Shown here in pieces: positions 54,696-63,884 of a DNA stretch of 64,000 nucleotides. Position numbers and translations under genes: made by a program. Source of the stretch: Oscillatoriales cyanobacterium PMM_0080 (GTDB taxonomy: Bacteria; Cyanobacteriota; Cyanobacteriia; Cyanobacteriales; Microcoleaceae); NCBI GenBank assembly GCA_949127775.1, contig CASBQF010000002.1, positions 1 through 64,000 on the forward strand. The letters are read 5' to 3'. Within the stretch, counting starts at the first letter, position 1. Each line of letters opens with the position of its first letter. The notes beneath the pieces were generated by a model, which was not told where the DNA came from, did no database searches, and saw only the letters and a program-made list of their open reading frames with translations.

Positions 54696-54768
54696 CGGCG
54701 GTTGAAACCGCTTCTTGTCAAACGAAGTCCGCCTAGCCTACGGCAGGCTTCGCCCACGCGGACTGAAG
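54696..54768. repeat. Two short palindromes between permease and ATPase genes
   Basis: GGCGGTTGAAACCGC(TTC) at about 54697-54714 and GAAGTCCGCCTAGCCTACGG ... CGCGGACTGAAG at 54724-54768 are fold-back sequences common in filamentous cyanobacterial spacers. They fill much of the 191-base gap. Confidence 0.6.
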
Positions 54769-54843
54769 AGTTGCTAACTTGGATTTGGTGTTAGGAGACA
54801 GAAGGGTGTCATTTTTAAACTTACAAATACGGAGGATTTACTC

Positions 54844-55620
54844 ATGTTTCTGGAAATCAACAACCTGCACAAAAACTTTGAAACGAAAAACGGTAAGTTA
54901 GTTGTCCTTAAGGACATTAATATGAGCATCAAGCAAGGCGAATTCATCTGCGCGGTAGGCGCATCCGGTTCGGGAAAATCTACTTTGTTGAGGCAGATTG
55001 CGGGATTGGACAAGCCGACAACCGGACACGTAAAAATTGATGGTAAAGAAGTTGTTTCGCCGGGGCCGGATCGAGGTATGGTATTTCAGCATTACACTCT
55101 TTATCCTTGGATGAACGTGCAGCAAAATGCCGAATTTGGCCTAAAACTTCAGGGTTTATCGAAGCAGCAGCGGCGCGAACAAGCGAGTTATTATTTGAGT
55201 GTGGTAGGATTGACGCAGTTTGCGAAGTCGCTACCGAAGGAGTTGTCGGGCGGGATGAAACAGCGGGTGGCGATCGCCCGCGCCCTCGCTTCTGAACCTA
55301 AAGTGTTATTAATGGATGAACCTTTCGGCGCCTTGGATATCCACACTAAAGAATCGATGCACGAATTCATGCTCGATTTGTGGCGCCGCACTCAGATTAC
55401 CATCTTTATGATTACCCACGATGTCGAAGAAGCGGTGTTTCTTTCCAATCGGATTTATGCTTTGGGCGCTCGTCCTGGTACAGTGAGAAAGGAAATGTTG
55501 ATTAATTTGCCCGATCGCACTCCCAGCATTAAACGCCACGCCAAATTCCACGATTACCGCGACGAACTTATGGATTTGATGCGGAAACACGGACAGGAAG
55601 CAGTTGCAATGGCCGCTTAA
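54844..55620 (+). CDS. ABC transporter ATP-binding protein (SsuB/TauB type)
   Basis: The 258-residue ATPase has Walker A GASGSGKSTLL at about 39-49, a Q-loop in VFQHYTLYPW, the signature LSGGMKQRVAIARAL, Walker B VLLMDEPFGALD and the switch His in MITHDVEEAVF. A strong GGAGG site precedes the ATG by 7 bases. It energises the transporter made with the genes at 52476 and 53801, all on the same strand under the riboswitch leader. Confidence 0.9.
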   Translation: MFLEINNLHKNFETKNGKLVVLKDINMSIKQGEFICAVGASGSGKSTLLRQIAGLDKPTTGHVKIDGKEVVSPGPDRGMVFQHYTLYPWMNVQQNAEFGLKLQGLSKQQRREQASYYLSVVGLTQFAKSLPKELSGGMKQRVAIARALASEPKVLLMDEPFGALDIHTKESMHEFMLDLWRRTQITIFMITHDVEEAVFLSNRIYALGARPGTVRKEMLINLPDRTPSIKRHAKFHDYRDELMDLMRKHGQEAVAMAA

Positions 55621-55627
55621 ATAGACA

Positions 55628-55684
55628 TAGGTTTGCAGTTGCGCGGCGTTTGCACCGGCGCCACGCCGTGTAACCGCAAACCTA
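55628..55684. terminator. Long hairpin between transporter and deiminase genes
   Basis: TAGGTTTGCAGTTGCGCGGCG pairs with CGCCGTGTAACCGCAAACCTA around a TTTGCACCGGCGCCA core, a nearly continuous stem. No U-tract follows directly. It may act as a partial terminator, an RNA-stability element or simply another repeat. Confidence 0.5.
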
Positions 55685-55787
55685 AGTAAGGGAAAATAAA
55701 TATTACTTTGGGAGAGGGCGGGTTTGACAGCGACAAGATACTATTGTTGTGTTTCGCTGAATTACCTAAATATATCAGGAGGAACTC

Positions 55788-56516
55788 ATGGTGCAACTAT
55801 CGATCGACAAAAACTCACAAATCGATTCAGACCTCGTATTAATCGATGAAACCGTACCCGGCGGCGCGTACTGGTCGGGAGTCATCAAGCGGGGAAACAC
55901 CCTGCGAATCACCGATTTAGAAGGCTCTCGCGGTGTTTCCATGCTCTGCTACAATGCCGACAATGCGATCGAACGCTTCAACGCAGCAGACACCGCCAAA
56001 ATTCAATTCAACGCCTTTCCCAAACAAGGCACAGTCCTTTATACAGACATGGGACGCATCCTATTTTCCATCACCCAAGACACCTCCGGCTGTCACGATT
56101 TGCTAGCAGGATGCAGCAACGCCATTAGCAACAGTAAAAAATACGGCGAAGGAGACTGGAAAAACTCTCGCGACAACTTCCTCAAAGCTCTAACTCGGTG
56201 GGGTTTAGGCAAAAAAGACATCATGCCAAACCTCAACTTATTTACTCGAATTGCCGTCAAACCAGACGGCACGATGGAGTTTCGCGAAGGCTGCGAAAAA
56301 CCCGGTAGTTTTATCGATTTGCGAGCCGAAATGAACGTATTGACAATTATCTCAAACTGCCCCCACATCCTGCATCCGGGTTCCATTTACGATTCAAAAC
56401 CCATCCAAATTGAGATTAGGAAATCCCCCGCACCGAAATCAGACGAATTGTGTCGCAACGCCAACCCGGAAGTTGTGCGCGGCTTCACCAACACCGATGC
56501 TTTGTTCCTGCAATAA
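55788..56516 (+). CDS. DUF1989 protein, probable carboxyguanidine deiminase subunit (UAAP1-like)
   Basis: This 242-residue protein is one of two DUF1989 genes preceding the carboxylase. Family blocks are VPGGAYWSGVIKRGNTLRIT, GSRGVSMLCYNADNAIERFN, DTSGCHDLLAGCSN (with metal-type Cys and His), NLFTRIAVKPDGTMEF and PGSFIDLRAEMNVLTIISNC. In characterised systems two such proteins form a heteromeric deiminase (CgdAB) that converts carboxyguanidine to allophanate. Older names are urea carboxylase-associated proteins 1 and 2. The longer form here fits UAAP1, but I do not assign the A or B symbol. AGGAGG lies 7 bases before the ATG. Confidence 0.85.
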   Translation: MVQLSIDKNSQIDSDLVLIDETVPGGAYWSGVIKRGNTLRITDLEGSRGVSMLCYNADNAIERFNAADTAKIQFNAFPKQGTVLYTDMGRILFSITQDTSGCHDLLAGCSNAISNSKKYGEGDWKNSRDNFLKALTRWGLGKKDIMPNLNLFTRIAVKPDGTMEFREGCEKPGSFIDLRAEMNVLTIISNCPHILHPGSIYDSKPIQIEIRKSPAPKSDELCRNANPEVVRGFTNTDALFLQ

Positions 56517-56593
56517 ACCCGATTCCACAACTCAATCTTGTCCGCATCAATCAGCGCTTAAAAATTCTGCACTTCCCCCACAAAAAGTGAACC

Positions 56594-57235
56594 ATGACTG
56601 CAATTATCCAACAATTCCTCGATCCAAAAAAAGCAATTTACAACGAAGTTTTACCCGCCCGACATCCTTGGTCTCGCGTCATCAAAAAAGGACAGATTCT
56701 GCGGATTGTAGATTTAGGCGGAAATCAAGCAGTAGACTTTTTAGTTTACAATGCCGATGACCCTTCCGAACGCTACAGCGCCCCCGATACCATCGTCAAT
56801 CAAGGCAACATCTTTGTCACTACAAACAGCAAACTCATTTCCAACGAAGGGCGCACCATTATGACCATAATTGCTGACTCCTGCGGGCGGCACGATACCT
56901 CCGGCGGCGCGTGTAGTTGCGAGAGCAATTCGGTGCGGTTTGGACTTGATAAAAAATACCAACACGCCTGCGTTGAAAATTTCCTCGCCGCAATTCTTCC
57001 CTACGGTTTGGGCAAACGAGATTTGGTCAGTAATATCAACTTTTTTATGAATGTTCCAATTAGTGAAAATGGCACGCTCGAAATTGTTGACGGCATCTCC
57101 GATCCGGGAAGTACAGTTGATTTGCGAGCCGAAATGAATGCTTTGGTTGCGATTTCTAATTGCCCGCAAATGAACAATCCTTGCAATGCTTACAATCCCA
57201 CGCCGATTCAGTTGATTGTTTGGGATGCGGTGTAA
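56594..57235 (+). CDS. DUF1989 protein, probable carboxyguanidine deiminase subunit (UAAP2-like)
   Basis: This 213-residue paralogue of the upstream gene has HPWSRVIKKGQILRIVDLGG, VDFLVYNADDPSERYSAPDT, ADSCGRHDTSGGACSCESNS, NINFFMNVPISENGTLEIVD and PGSTVDLRAEMNALVAISNC. It carries more cysteines in the putative metal site (C-x-R-H-D ... C-x-C) than the first protein, so it may hold the main metal centre of a heteromer. The 77-base spacing and same strand support a shared transcript. Confidence 0.85.
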   Translation: MTAIIQQFLDPKKAIYNEVLPARHPWSRVIKKGQILRIVDLGGNQAVDFLVYNADDPSERYSAPDTIVNQGNIFVTTNSKLISNEGRTIMTIIADSCGRHDTSGGACSCESNSVRFGLDKKYQHACVENFLAAILPYGLGKRDLVSNINFFMNVPISENGTLEIVDGISDPGSTVDLRAEMNALVAISNCPQMNNPCNAYNPTPIQLIVWDAV

Positions 57236-57238
57236 TCT

Positions 57239-57416
57239 GAGCTCCTGCCCCAAGTCCAAGAAACCGGGTTTCTGCGATGATTTGGTATCCTCACCAAAAT
57301 TTAGGAAGAAACCCGGTTTCTGAGCTCCTGCCTCAAGTCCAAGAAACCGGGTTTCTGCGATGATTTTTGTATCCTCACCAAAATTTAGGAAGAAACCCGG
57401 TTTCTGAGCTCCTGCA
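57239..57416. repeat. Tandem pair of AAGAAACCGGGTTTCT elements
   Basis: Two ~85-90-base units follow each other, each with GAGCTCCTGCC..AAGTCCAAG, an AAACCGGGTTTCT palindrome, GCGATGATTT, ATCCTCACCAAAATTTAGG and a closing AAGAAACCCGGTTTCT. They differ by a few bases. A third unit is at 15673-15738. They fill the gap directly before the carboxylase start. Confidence 0.8.
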
Positions 57417-57446
57417 ATTACCAATTCCCAATTACAAATTTCCCCA

Positions 57447-60400
57447 ATGTTTAACAAAGTTTTGATTGCCAATCGCGGCGAAATTGCCTGCCGAATTATT
57501 CGCACGCTCGATCGCCTCGGAATTGCTTCGGTAGCAGTATATTCAGAAGCAGACGCCCGCGCCCAGCACGTTTTCGCCGCCAGCGAAGCCTTTTGTATCG
57601 GCGCAGCAGCCGCAGCCGAGAGTTATTTGCGGTTCGATCGCATTCTGGAAGTGGCGCGCCAAACAAAAGCCCAAGCAATTCATCCGGGTTACGGCTTTTT
57701 GAGCGAAAATGCAGAATTTGCGGAAGCTTGTATCAGCGAAAATATTGCATTTATCGGCCCGACTCCGGCTCAGTTGCGCTGCTTTGGATTGAAGCACACC
57801 GCGCGGGAAATAGCCGCTGCAAATCAGGTGCCGCTAACTCCCGGAAGCGAACTTTTAGCAAGCTTGGAGGATGCCCAAAGGGCTGCTGGGGCGATCGGCT
57901 ATCCGGTGATGCTCAAAAGTACCGCAGGCGGCGGCGGCATCGGTTTGCAGGCTTGTTTTGGCGATCGAGATTTAGCAGAAGCATTTGAAAAAGTACAGCG
58001 TTTGAGTCAAAGCAACTTCAAACAAAGCGGCGTTTTTCTAGAGAAATACATTCAAACAGCGAGACACATTGAAGTCCAAATCTTTGGAGATGGTAAAGGC
58101 AATGTCATAGCCTTGGGCGAGCGAGATTGTTCGGTGCAGCGGCGCAATCAAAAAGTAATAGAAGAAACCCCCGCCCCTGGTATTACCGACGAACAGCGAA
58201 ATCAGTTGTACGGTGCAGCCGTGCGGCTGGGAAAAGCAGTAAATTACCAGTCAGCCGGTACTGTTGAATTTGTGTTTGATGTTGATGCGAAACAGTTTTA
58301 TTTTTTGGAAGTCAACACGCGCTTGCAAGTCGAACACGGCGTTACTGAAGCCGTCAACAACATCGACCTCGTTGAGTGGATGGTAAAACAGGCTTCTGGG
58401 GATTTGTTTCCTATACAAAATTACCAATATCAGCCGCAAGGACACTCAATTGAGGTGCGAATTTATGCCGAAGATCCTGCCAAGAATTTTCAGCCGAGTT
58501 CCGGGTTGCTGAATCAAGTTGCGTTTCCCGAAAACGTCCGCTGCGACAGTTGGATAGAAACCGGAACTGAAGTAACTCCTTTTTACGATCCGCTGCTAGC
58601 AAAAGTAATCGTTTGCGCCGATAATCGAGCGCAGGCGATCGCTCAACTAAAAGCTGCTTTAGATGGCACTGAAATAGCGGGAATTGAAACTAATTTAGAT
58701 TACCTCCGCCAGATTTTGGACGATTCCCGATTCAACCGGGGCGAACTGAACACGCGCTTTTTAAACTCTTTTGAATACGCCCCTTTAACGATCGATGTAT
58801 TGGATGGTGGAACCTACAGCAGCATTCAAGATTATCCGGGGCGGATTGGCTATTGGGATGTTGGCGTACCGCCTTCTGGCCCGATGGATAATTTCGCATT
58901 TCGAGCGGCAAATCGTTTAGTAGGAAATCCCGAATCAACAGCAGGATTGGAGTTCACAGCGACAGGCCCAACTCTGCGATTTAATGCCGATACAGTGATT
59001 AGTTTGACTGGTGCAACTATGAAGGGAACGCTCAACGGCGAATCGGTGCCGTTTTGGCGGGCAATTCCCGTAAAAGCGGGCAGCATTCTCAAGTTAAAAG
59101 CCATTGAAGGCGGTGGCTACCGCACTTATTTAGCGGTGAAACACGGCTTTAATGTACCTGAATATTTGGGCAGCAAATCAACGTTTGTACTGGGCAAATT
59201 TGGCGGTCACGCTGGCCGCACGCTGCGTGCGGGAGATGTGCTGAAACTGCACCAAACTGCTACTTTGTCAGCGGAATTATCTTTGCCTTCGGAACTAATT
59301 CCAACTTACAGCAATAATTGGGAAATTGGTGTTTTGTACGGGCCGCACGGCGCGCCGGATTTCTTTACTGAGTCAGACATCGAAATGTTTTTCTCAACAG
59401 AATGGCGGGTGCATTACAACTCGACGCGGACGGGGATTCGGCTGATCGGCCCGAAACCAAGTTGGGCGCGTCAAGACGGGGGAGAAGCGGGTTTGCACCC
59501 GTCTAACATTCACGATAACGCTTATGCGATCGGCACGATCGACTTTACGGGCGATATGCCTGTAATTCTCGGTCTGGACGGCCCGAGTTTGGGGGGTTTT
59601 GTCTGTCCTGCTACTATTGTGCAGTCCCAATTGTGGAAAATCGGACAACTGAAACCGGGGGACAGCGTTCGATTTTACTGTTTGAGTTTTGCTGAAGCTT
59701 TGCACCGGGAATTAGCACAAGACAGGCAAATTGCTACTTTTTGCTTGCCTGTTTTTGAGGCGAAGGCGGAGGGATTGTCCCAGCTTCCCGGTTCTCCTAT
59801 TTTGCACAAAATTCCTGAATCTTTGGGACAGGTTGCTGTTACTTACCGTCAAGCTGGCGACAAATATATTTTAGTTGAATACGGCCCTTTGGTGCTGGAT
59901 TTAAATTTGCGTTTTCGGGCCCACGCGTTGATGGCATGGCTGACAGCAAATCCGTTGCCGGGGGTTATCGAATTAGTGCCGGGAATGCGATCGCTCCAAA
60001 TTCACTTTGAGAGCCGCCAGATTTCGCAACAGCACGTAATGCAGGCGCTGATTGCGGCTGAGGCGTCACTTGGGGCGATCGACAATATGGAAGTGCCGGC
60101 GCGAATTGTGCACTTGCCTTTATCTTGGGAAGATGAATCGACGCTGCTGGCGATCGAAAAATATATGCAGTCTGTGCGATCGGATGCACCTTGGTGTCCC
60201 AGCAATATTGAGTTTATTCGCCGCATCAACGGACTTGAGAGCATCGAACAAGTCAGAGAAATTGTATTTAATGCTAGCTATTTAGTGATGGGTTTGGGAG
60301 ACGTTTATTTAGGCGCGCCCGTCGCAACTCCCCTCGATCCGCGCCACCGTTTGGTTACTACGAAATACAATCCCGCCCGCACTTGGACTCCCGAAAATGC

Positions 60401-61061
60401 AGTCGGCATTGGCGGCGCGTATTTGTGCGTTTACGGGATGGAAGGCCCGGGAGGTTATCAATTTGTCGGCCGCACGGTGCAAATGTGGAATCGGTTCAAA
60501 CAAACGGCGGATTTCCAGTCTGGTAAACCTTGGCTTTTGCGCTTTTTTGACCAAATCCGATTTTATCCGGTTTCTCATCAGGAATTGCAGCGCTATCGGG
60601 AAGCATTTATCGAAGGGAAGTTTAAATTAAAGGTTGAGGAAATCACTTTTAATTTGAGAGAATACAATGAGTTTTTGGATTCTATTGCTAACAGTGCGGC
60701 TGAGTTTAAAGCGCACCAGCAGGCCGCATTTAATGCAGAGCGCGATCGCTGGGCCGCCGCCGGGGAATTTGATGCTGAATCTGCCGCAGAAGCCCCGCTG
60801 GATGTGGCTGAGGGAGTGGCGGAGGTGAATTTGCCTGTTGGCTGTGAGGCAGTTGTCGCTCACGTTTCGGCGAATGTTTGGCAGGTGCTGGTTAATGTGG
60901 GAGATGCGGTTGCAGAGGGCGATCGGCTTTTAATTTTGGAAGCTATGAAAATGGAAATTGCTATTACTGCTGATGTGGCGGGAACTGTGGCAGAGTTGTT
61001 TTGTGAAAAGGGACAAACGGTGACAGCCGGACAAATTCTAGCGGCAGTTCAACCCGATTAA
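57447..61061 (+). CDS. Biotin-dependent guanidine/urea carboxylase
   Basis: The 1204-residue enzyme has a biotin carboxylase domain (about 1-445: [50 protein letters not shown]). A carboxyltransferase region made of AHS1/AHS2-type (KipI/KipA-like) domains follows ([20 protein letters not shown], then [20 protein letters not shown]). The C-terminal biotinyl domain has ILEAMKMEI with the biotinylated Lys at about 1168. The allophanate hydrolase half found in fused urea amidolyases is absent and supplied by atzF. The riboswitch and DUF1989 genes suggest guanidine rather than urea as substrate, producing carboxyguanidine. Confidence 0.9.
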   Translation: MFNKVLIANRGEIACRIIRTLDRLGIASVAVYSEADARAQHVFAASEAFCIGAAAAAESYLRFDRILEVARQTKAQAIHPGYGFLSENAEFAEACISENIAFIGPTPAQLRCFGLKHTAREIAAANQVPLTPGSELLASLEDAQRAAGAIGYPVMLKSTAGGGGIGLQACFGDRDLAEAFEKVQRLSQSNFKQSGVFLEKYIQTARHIEVQIFGDGKGNVIALGERDCSVQRRNQKVIEETPAPGITDEQRNQLYGAAVRLGKAVNYQSAGTVEFVFDVDAKQFYFLEVNTRLQVEHGVTEAVNNIDLVEWMVKQASGDLFPIQNYQYQPQGHSIEVRIYAEDPAKNFQPSSGLLNQVAFPENVRCDSWIETGTEVTPFYDPLLAKVIVCADNRAQAIAQLKAALDGTEIAGIETNLDYLRQILDDSRFNRGELNTRFLNSFEYAPLTIDVLDGGTYSSIQDYPGRIGYWDVGVPPSGPMDNFAFRAANRLVGNPESTAGLEFTATGPTLRFNADTVISLTGATMKGTLNGESVPFWRAIPVKAGSILKLKAIEGGGYRTYLAVKHGFNVPEYLGSKSTFVLGKFGGHAGRTLRAGDVLKLHQTATLSAELSLPSELIPTYSNNWEIGVLYGPHGAPDFFTESDIEMFFSTEWRVHYNSTRTGIRLIGPKPSWARQDGGEAGLHPSNIHDNAYAIGTIDFTGDMPVILGLDGPSLGGFVCPATIVQSQLWKIGQLKPGDSVRFYCLSFAEALHRELAQDRQIATFCLPVFEAKAEGLSQLPGSPILHKIPESLGQVAVTYRQAGDKYILVEYGPLVLDLNLRFRAHALMAWLTANPLPGVIELVPGMRSLQIHFESRQISQQHVMQALIAAEASLGAIDNMEVPARIVHLPLSWEDESTLLAIEKYMQSVRSDAPWCPSNIEFIRRINGLESIEQVREIVFNASYLVMGLGDVYLGAPVATPLDPRHRLVTTKYNPARTWTPENAVGIGGAYLCVYGMEGPGGYQFVGRTVQMWNRFKQTADFQSGKPWLLRFFDQIRFYPVSHQELQRYREAFIEGKFKLKVEEITFNLREYNEFLDSIANSAAEFKAHQQAAFNAERDRWAAAGEFDAESAAEAPLDVAEGVAEVNLPVGCEAVVAHVSANVWQVLVNVGDAVAEGDRLLILEAMKMEIAITADVAGTVAELFCEKGQTVTAGQILAAVQPD

Positions 61062-61191
61062 AAAGTCTTGGATGCAGACACTTTATCTGTGCGCCCTGCA
61101 CCCATTGGTGTCAAATTAAGGCTAAAAACAGCAGATACCTGACGGGGGCGGTAGGACTTGGCAGTACAGGGCCGGAAATGGCAGAATTGAG

Positions 61192-61398
61192 ATGGCGACA
61201 TTCAGAATTACCTGTCAGTCCGCTGGGGCTCTTGCGAACAGTTACGATTTAGGTAAACCAGAGCTTAGTGCGATCGAATATTCTCAGGAAGAAGCTGGGC
61301 CGCCAATATCTAGCCATCGCTCTATTCCAATTTTAGATATTACTGGTAATAAACTCCAGCGCTGGATTAATTTTGTACAGGGTTTTCGACCAATATAA
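61192..61398 (+). CDS. Hypothetical short protein
   Basis: A 68-residue frame, MATFRITCQSAGALANSYDL..., ends in DITGNKLQRWINFVQGFRPI. It has no recognised domain and a weak GAATTGAG upstream. It sits 25 bases before the DUF433 gene. It may be a small real gene or a remnant. Confidence 0.35.
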   Translation: MATFRITCQSAGALANSYDLGKPELSAIEYSQEEAGPPISSHRSIPILDITGNKLQRWINFVQGFRPI

Positions 61399-61423
61399 AG
61401 ATAACTTCTAGGAGGCTATAAAG

Positions 61424-61798
61424 ATGACAACCATAACTAACGAACAAACAGCGATTATCCGTACAGAAAGAGGACTGTCGATCGCAGGTACGCGCATCAC
61501 GATCTACGACATCATGGACTATGTGACGGCTCAATATCCGCCTAAGTTTATCAGAGGATTGTTCGATCTCACAGAGCAACAAATTAACGTGGCTTTAGCT
61601 TACATTGAGGCAAATTGCGATACTGTTGAAGCTGAGTATCAAATGGTTCTTAAGGAAGCTGAAGAACTGCGGCTGTACTACGAAGAAAAAAATCGCGATC
61701 TGATTGCCAGAATTGCCGCCCAGCCACCAAGACCTGGAACTGAAGCTGTATGGGAAAAGCTTCGAGCTGCTAAGGCAAAACGTGAGGCTAAAGCATGA
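61424..61798 (+). CDS. DUF433-type antitoxin-like protein
   Basis: The 124-residue protein has an N-terminal winged-helix-like DUF433 region (IIRTERGLSIAGTRITIYDI, then PPKFIRGLFDLTEQQINVAL) and a basic helical tail (LRAAKAKREAKA). DUF433 proteins usually precede a PIN-like/DUF5615 toxin gene. AGGAGG lies 10 bases before the ATG. The stop overlaps the start of the next, broken frame by 4 bases, as expected for such a pair. Confidence 0.75.
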   Translation: MTTITNEQTAIIRTERGLSIAGTRITIYDIMDYVTAQYPPKFIRGLFDLTEQQINVALAYIEANCDTVEAEYQMVLKEAEELRLYYEEKNRDLIARIAAQPPRPGTEAVWEKLRAAKAKREAKA

Positions 61799-61926
61799 TT
61801 TTTTTGATGGATCATAATCTCAATGGACACGCCATAATTTTCTTTTGATATATTGCTAATCAAGGTTGGCTTGATATCATTCCAATTCGTTTTGTCACCT
61901 TAAAGGAGATTGCTTTAATATGTTAA
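61795..61926 (+). pseudogene. Broken PIN-like toxin partner of the DUF433 gene
   Basis: From the ATG at 61795 the frame reads MIFLMDHNLNGHAIIFF, a TGA at 61846-61848, then YIANQGWLDIIPIRFVTLKE and a final TAA at 61924. The MDHNL start and the GWLD/IRF segment are typical of DUF5615-like partners of DUF433 proteins, but only about 43 of the expected 100 or more codons remain. The HicB gene begins at 61920, so the rest was deleted at that junction. Confidence 0.6.
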
Positions 61927-62165
61927 CTAAATACATTCAAGCTGCTATGAAGCAAGCTAAGTATGAAATTTTCCCTGATGATGGGACCTTCTACGGAGAA
62001 ATTCCTATCTGCGAGGGAGTCTATGCCAATGCTGTAACTCTCGAAGCTTGTCGAGAACAATTGCAAGAAGTATTGGAAGACTGGATCTTACTTAGTCTCA
62101 CCTTGAATCTTCCTTTACCTGTCCTTGATAATATCGACCTTACAGTTACCAAGGAAGTTGCCTGA
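61920..62165 (+). CDS. hicB: HicB family antitoxin
   Basis: This 81-residue protein has the degenerate RNase H-like HicB fold: KYEIFPDDGTFYGEIPICEG, VYANAVTLEACREQLQEVLE and DWILLSLTLN. A separate C-terminal DNA-binding domain is missing, as in the short HicB form. AAAGGAG lies 8 bases upstream, within the remnant of the previous gene. The stop and the HicA start share one base. Confidence 0.85.
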   Translation: MLTKYIQAAMKQAKYEIFPDDGTFYGEIPICEGVYANAVTLEACREQLQEVLEDWILLSLTLNLPLPVLDNIDLTVTKEVA

Positions 62166-62383
62166 TGCCTCCTTTAAAACCAATCAAACGTCGAGACTTA
62201 ATTTATTATCTGAAACAACTGGGATTTGACGGCCCCTATTCGGGAAAAAGGCATCAGTTTATGTTGAAAGATAGCCTTCGTGTCACCATCCCCAATCCTC
62301 ATCAAGGCGATATCAGTGCGAACTTTTTAGCTAAAATTTTGGGACAGGCTAAAGTTGATATTAGTGATTGGGAGAACCTCTAA
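62165..62383 (+). CDS. hicA: HicA family toxin
   Basis: The 72-residue protein MPPLKPIKRRDLIYYLKQLG has the dsRBD-like HicA fold with the catalytic His in GPYSGKRHQFM and the strand LRVTIPNPHQGDISANFLAK. It is a ribosome-independent mRNA interferase in the family. The hicB-hicA order and 1-base overlap are typical and the pair looks functional. Confidence 0.85.
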   Translation: MPPLKPIKRRDLIYYLKQLGFDGPYSGKRHQFMLKDSLRVTIPNPHQGDISANFLAKILGQAKVDISDWENL

Positions 62384-62546
62384 AGTTGAGAGGGTTTCGT
62401 CAATTCTATTAAATAAAAGGATCGCGCTTATTATGGGACTGGGGATGATACGGGAAGGGCGATCGCCCTTCTTCTGTTACTGGGGATGGTACGGGAAGGG
62501 CGATCTGCCTTTGAAAAAAATCCTCTTTTATTTAGTTTCTAAGATG

Positions 62547-62608
62547 TAGGGTGCGTCACCTACGATGATACATAGTTTTGGTAACAAATGGTAAGATGAC
62601 GCACCCTA
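62547..62608. repeat. TAGGGTGCGTCA inverted-repeat element
   Basis: TAGGGTGCGTCA at 62547-62558 and its inverse TGACGCACCCTA at 62597-62608 flank 38 bases. Upstream, 62431-62505 carries a tandem duplication of ACTGGGGATG(A/G)TACGGGAAG. The element abuts the cut end of the glucosidase remnant. Nothing else is seen between 62384 and 62611. Confidence 0.7.
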
Positions 62609-62611
62609 CTA

Positions 62612-63011
62612 CTCATGTAAAAATGAGTGGGTGTATTGTCCGTATAAAAGTAATATTCTTTACGTCTTCCCCGTGATTGCCTTCGTTACCAATTAAACCA
62701 AACAGCCGTTTTTTAATGATGGGATCTTTTTCATTCCAAAGGGCGATCGCAAAACAAACATTCTGGTGTTCGTCTAAGATACCAGCAATACCATTCTCAC
62801 CCCAACAATAGGCGCGAGAACGAGCTTGATCGTGGGAAAAATGGTCTCAAGCAGCACCATTATTGCTGTAACCTTCCCGGACTGTTCCCCACTGGCGATC
62901 GCTCAAATACGAACCCCACCGCTTCCAAAATTTATTCTTGCGGTCTTCTGCTAATCTTTGTCCTTCTGATGTCTCTTGAATTTTAAACACTGTTTCTTTA
63001 TTTGCTATCAT
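62612..63011 (-). pseudogene. N-terminal remnant of an MGH1-like glucosidase gene
   Basis: From the ATG at 63011 ([20 protein letters not shown]) the reverse strand reads [20 protein letters not shown], then a TGA at 62847-62849 where the family has Trp. It continues in frame through [20 protein letters not shown] and [20 protein letters not shown] to NHGEDVK. A one-base deletion near 62658 then shifts the frame to one reading [14 protein letters not shown]. The similarity ends at the TAGGGTGCGTCA repeat. Only about 130 codons of an ~850-codon family remain, with two disabling lesions. Confidence 0.7.
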
Positions 63012-63100
63012 GGCTTTTTTCCGTTGTGTAATCGTTGGTTGTACGTGGGCTATATCTCGGCTCAACCTCAAGTTTAAGTTGACAAAATATTTTTCCAACT

Positions 63101-63847
63101 TTAATTTTTACGCTCACTGAGGTAAGCATATACACGTGTAGTTGTTTTTCCTACTTTTTTTCTTTTCACTTGTACTGGACCGATTTCCATTGCATTGCAA
63201 ACATGTGTACCACCACAGGGAATAATAATATTTCCATACCGCCAGTAAGAAATTTCTTTTGTGTTTGGATCTGGTTCCATAATAATGTTCTCGCCCTTAG
63301 CAATTAGATCGTTAACTAAGGATGAAACCTCTGGAATGAGTGAGGAATCTAAAGTGTCAGCATAGTCAAATCGCGCACTTTCTGAGTATATATAGCATCC
63401 TCGAGTGTAAGGACTCTTGCCATCTTTTCCATAAATACTAGAAACTGCATGATACAAGAAATGAGAGGCACTATGGTAACGCATATGAATGTAACGAAGC
63501 GACCAATTCAAGCGCATATTAACCTTTTGCCCTATTTGAAGAGAATGACCTTCTTCAACTATGTGAACCACTACAGTATTGATTTGAACAGAAGGTACAT
63601 CTACATCAACACGCTTAATGTGAATTAAATACCCTGGTTGCTTTTGAACATCTATAACACGGGTATCATTAATCCAGCCTTGATCTGCAACCTGTCCGCC
63701 TGACTCTGCATAAAAAATAGTGCAATCAGTGACTATATAGTTATCTTTGATATGTAGTATCGTAGCCTCACATTCTGTCAGGTAAGGTTGATCTATCCAA
63801 ATTTTTTCGGTAGGTGGTAGTGGGGTTTGATTATCTAAAATAAACAT
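63101..63847 (-). CDS. Alanyl-tRNA editing protein AlaX-like
   Basis: This 248-residue stand-alone editing domain is related to the AlaRS C-terminal half. The N-terminal beta-barrel ([20 protein letters not shown]) is followed by the zinc-site [11 protein letters not shown] (HxxxH) and [15 protein letters not shown] (CxxxH). It would hydrolyse mischarged tRNA-Ala. HSASH replaces the more usual HTAxH. AAAGGAG precedes the ATG by 10 bases. Together with the frame ending 37 bases upstream it could be part of a larger operon lying outside the window. Confidence 0.85.
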   Translation of the reverse strand: MFILDNQTPLPPTEKIWIDQPYLTECEATILHIKDNYIVTDCTIFYAESGGQVADQGWINDTRVIDVQKQPGYLIHIKRVDVDVPSVQINTVVVHIVEEGHSLQIGQKVNMRLNWSLRYIHMRYHSASHFLYHAVSSIYGKDGKSPYTRGCYIYSESARFDYADTLDSSLIPEVSSLVNDLIAKGENIIMEPDPNTKEISYWRYGNIIIPCGGTHVCNAMEIGPVQVKRKKVGKTTTRVYAYLSERKN

Positions 63848-63884
63848 TCTTTGTCAACTCCTTTCAATTCTCCAATGATAACAT

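Noticed and set aside
62847-63098. 83-residue gene on the minus strand
   Set aside because: It is the first open part of the glucosidase remnant, ending at a TGA in place of a conserved Trp. The homology continues past the stop.
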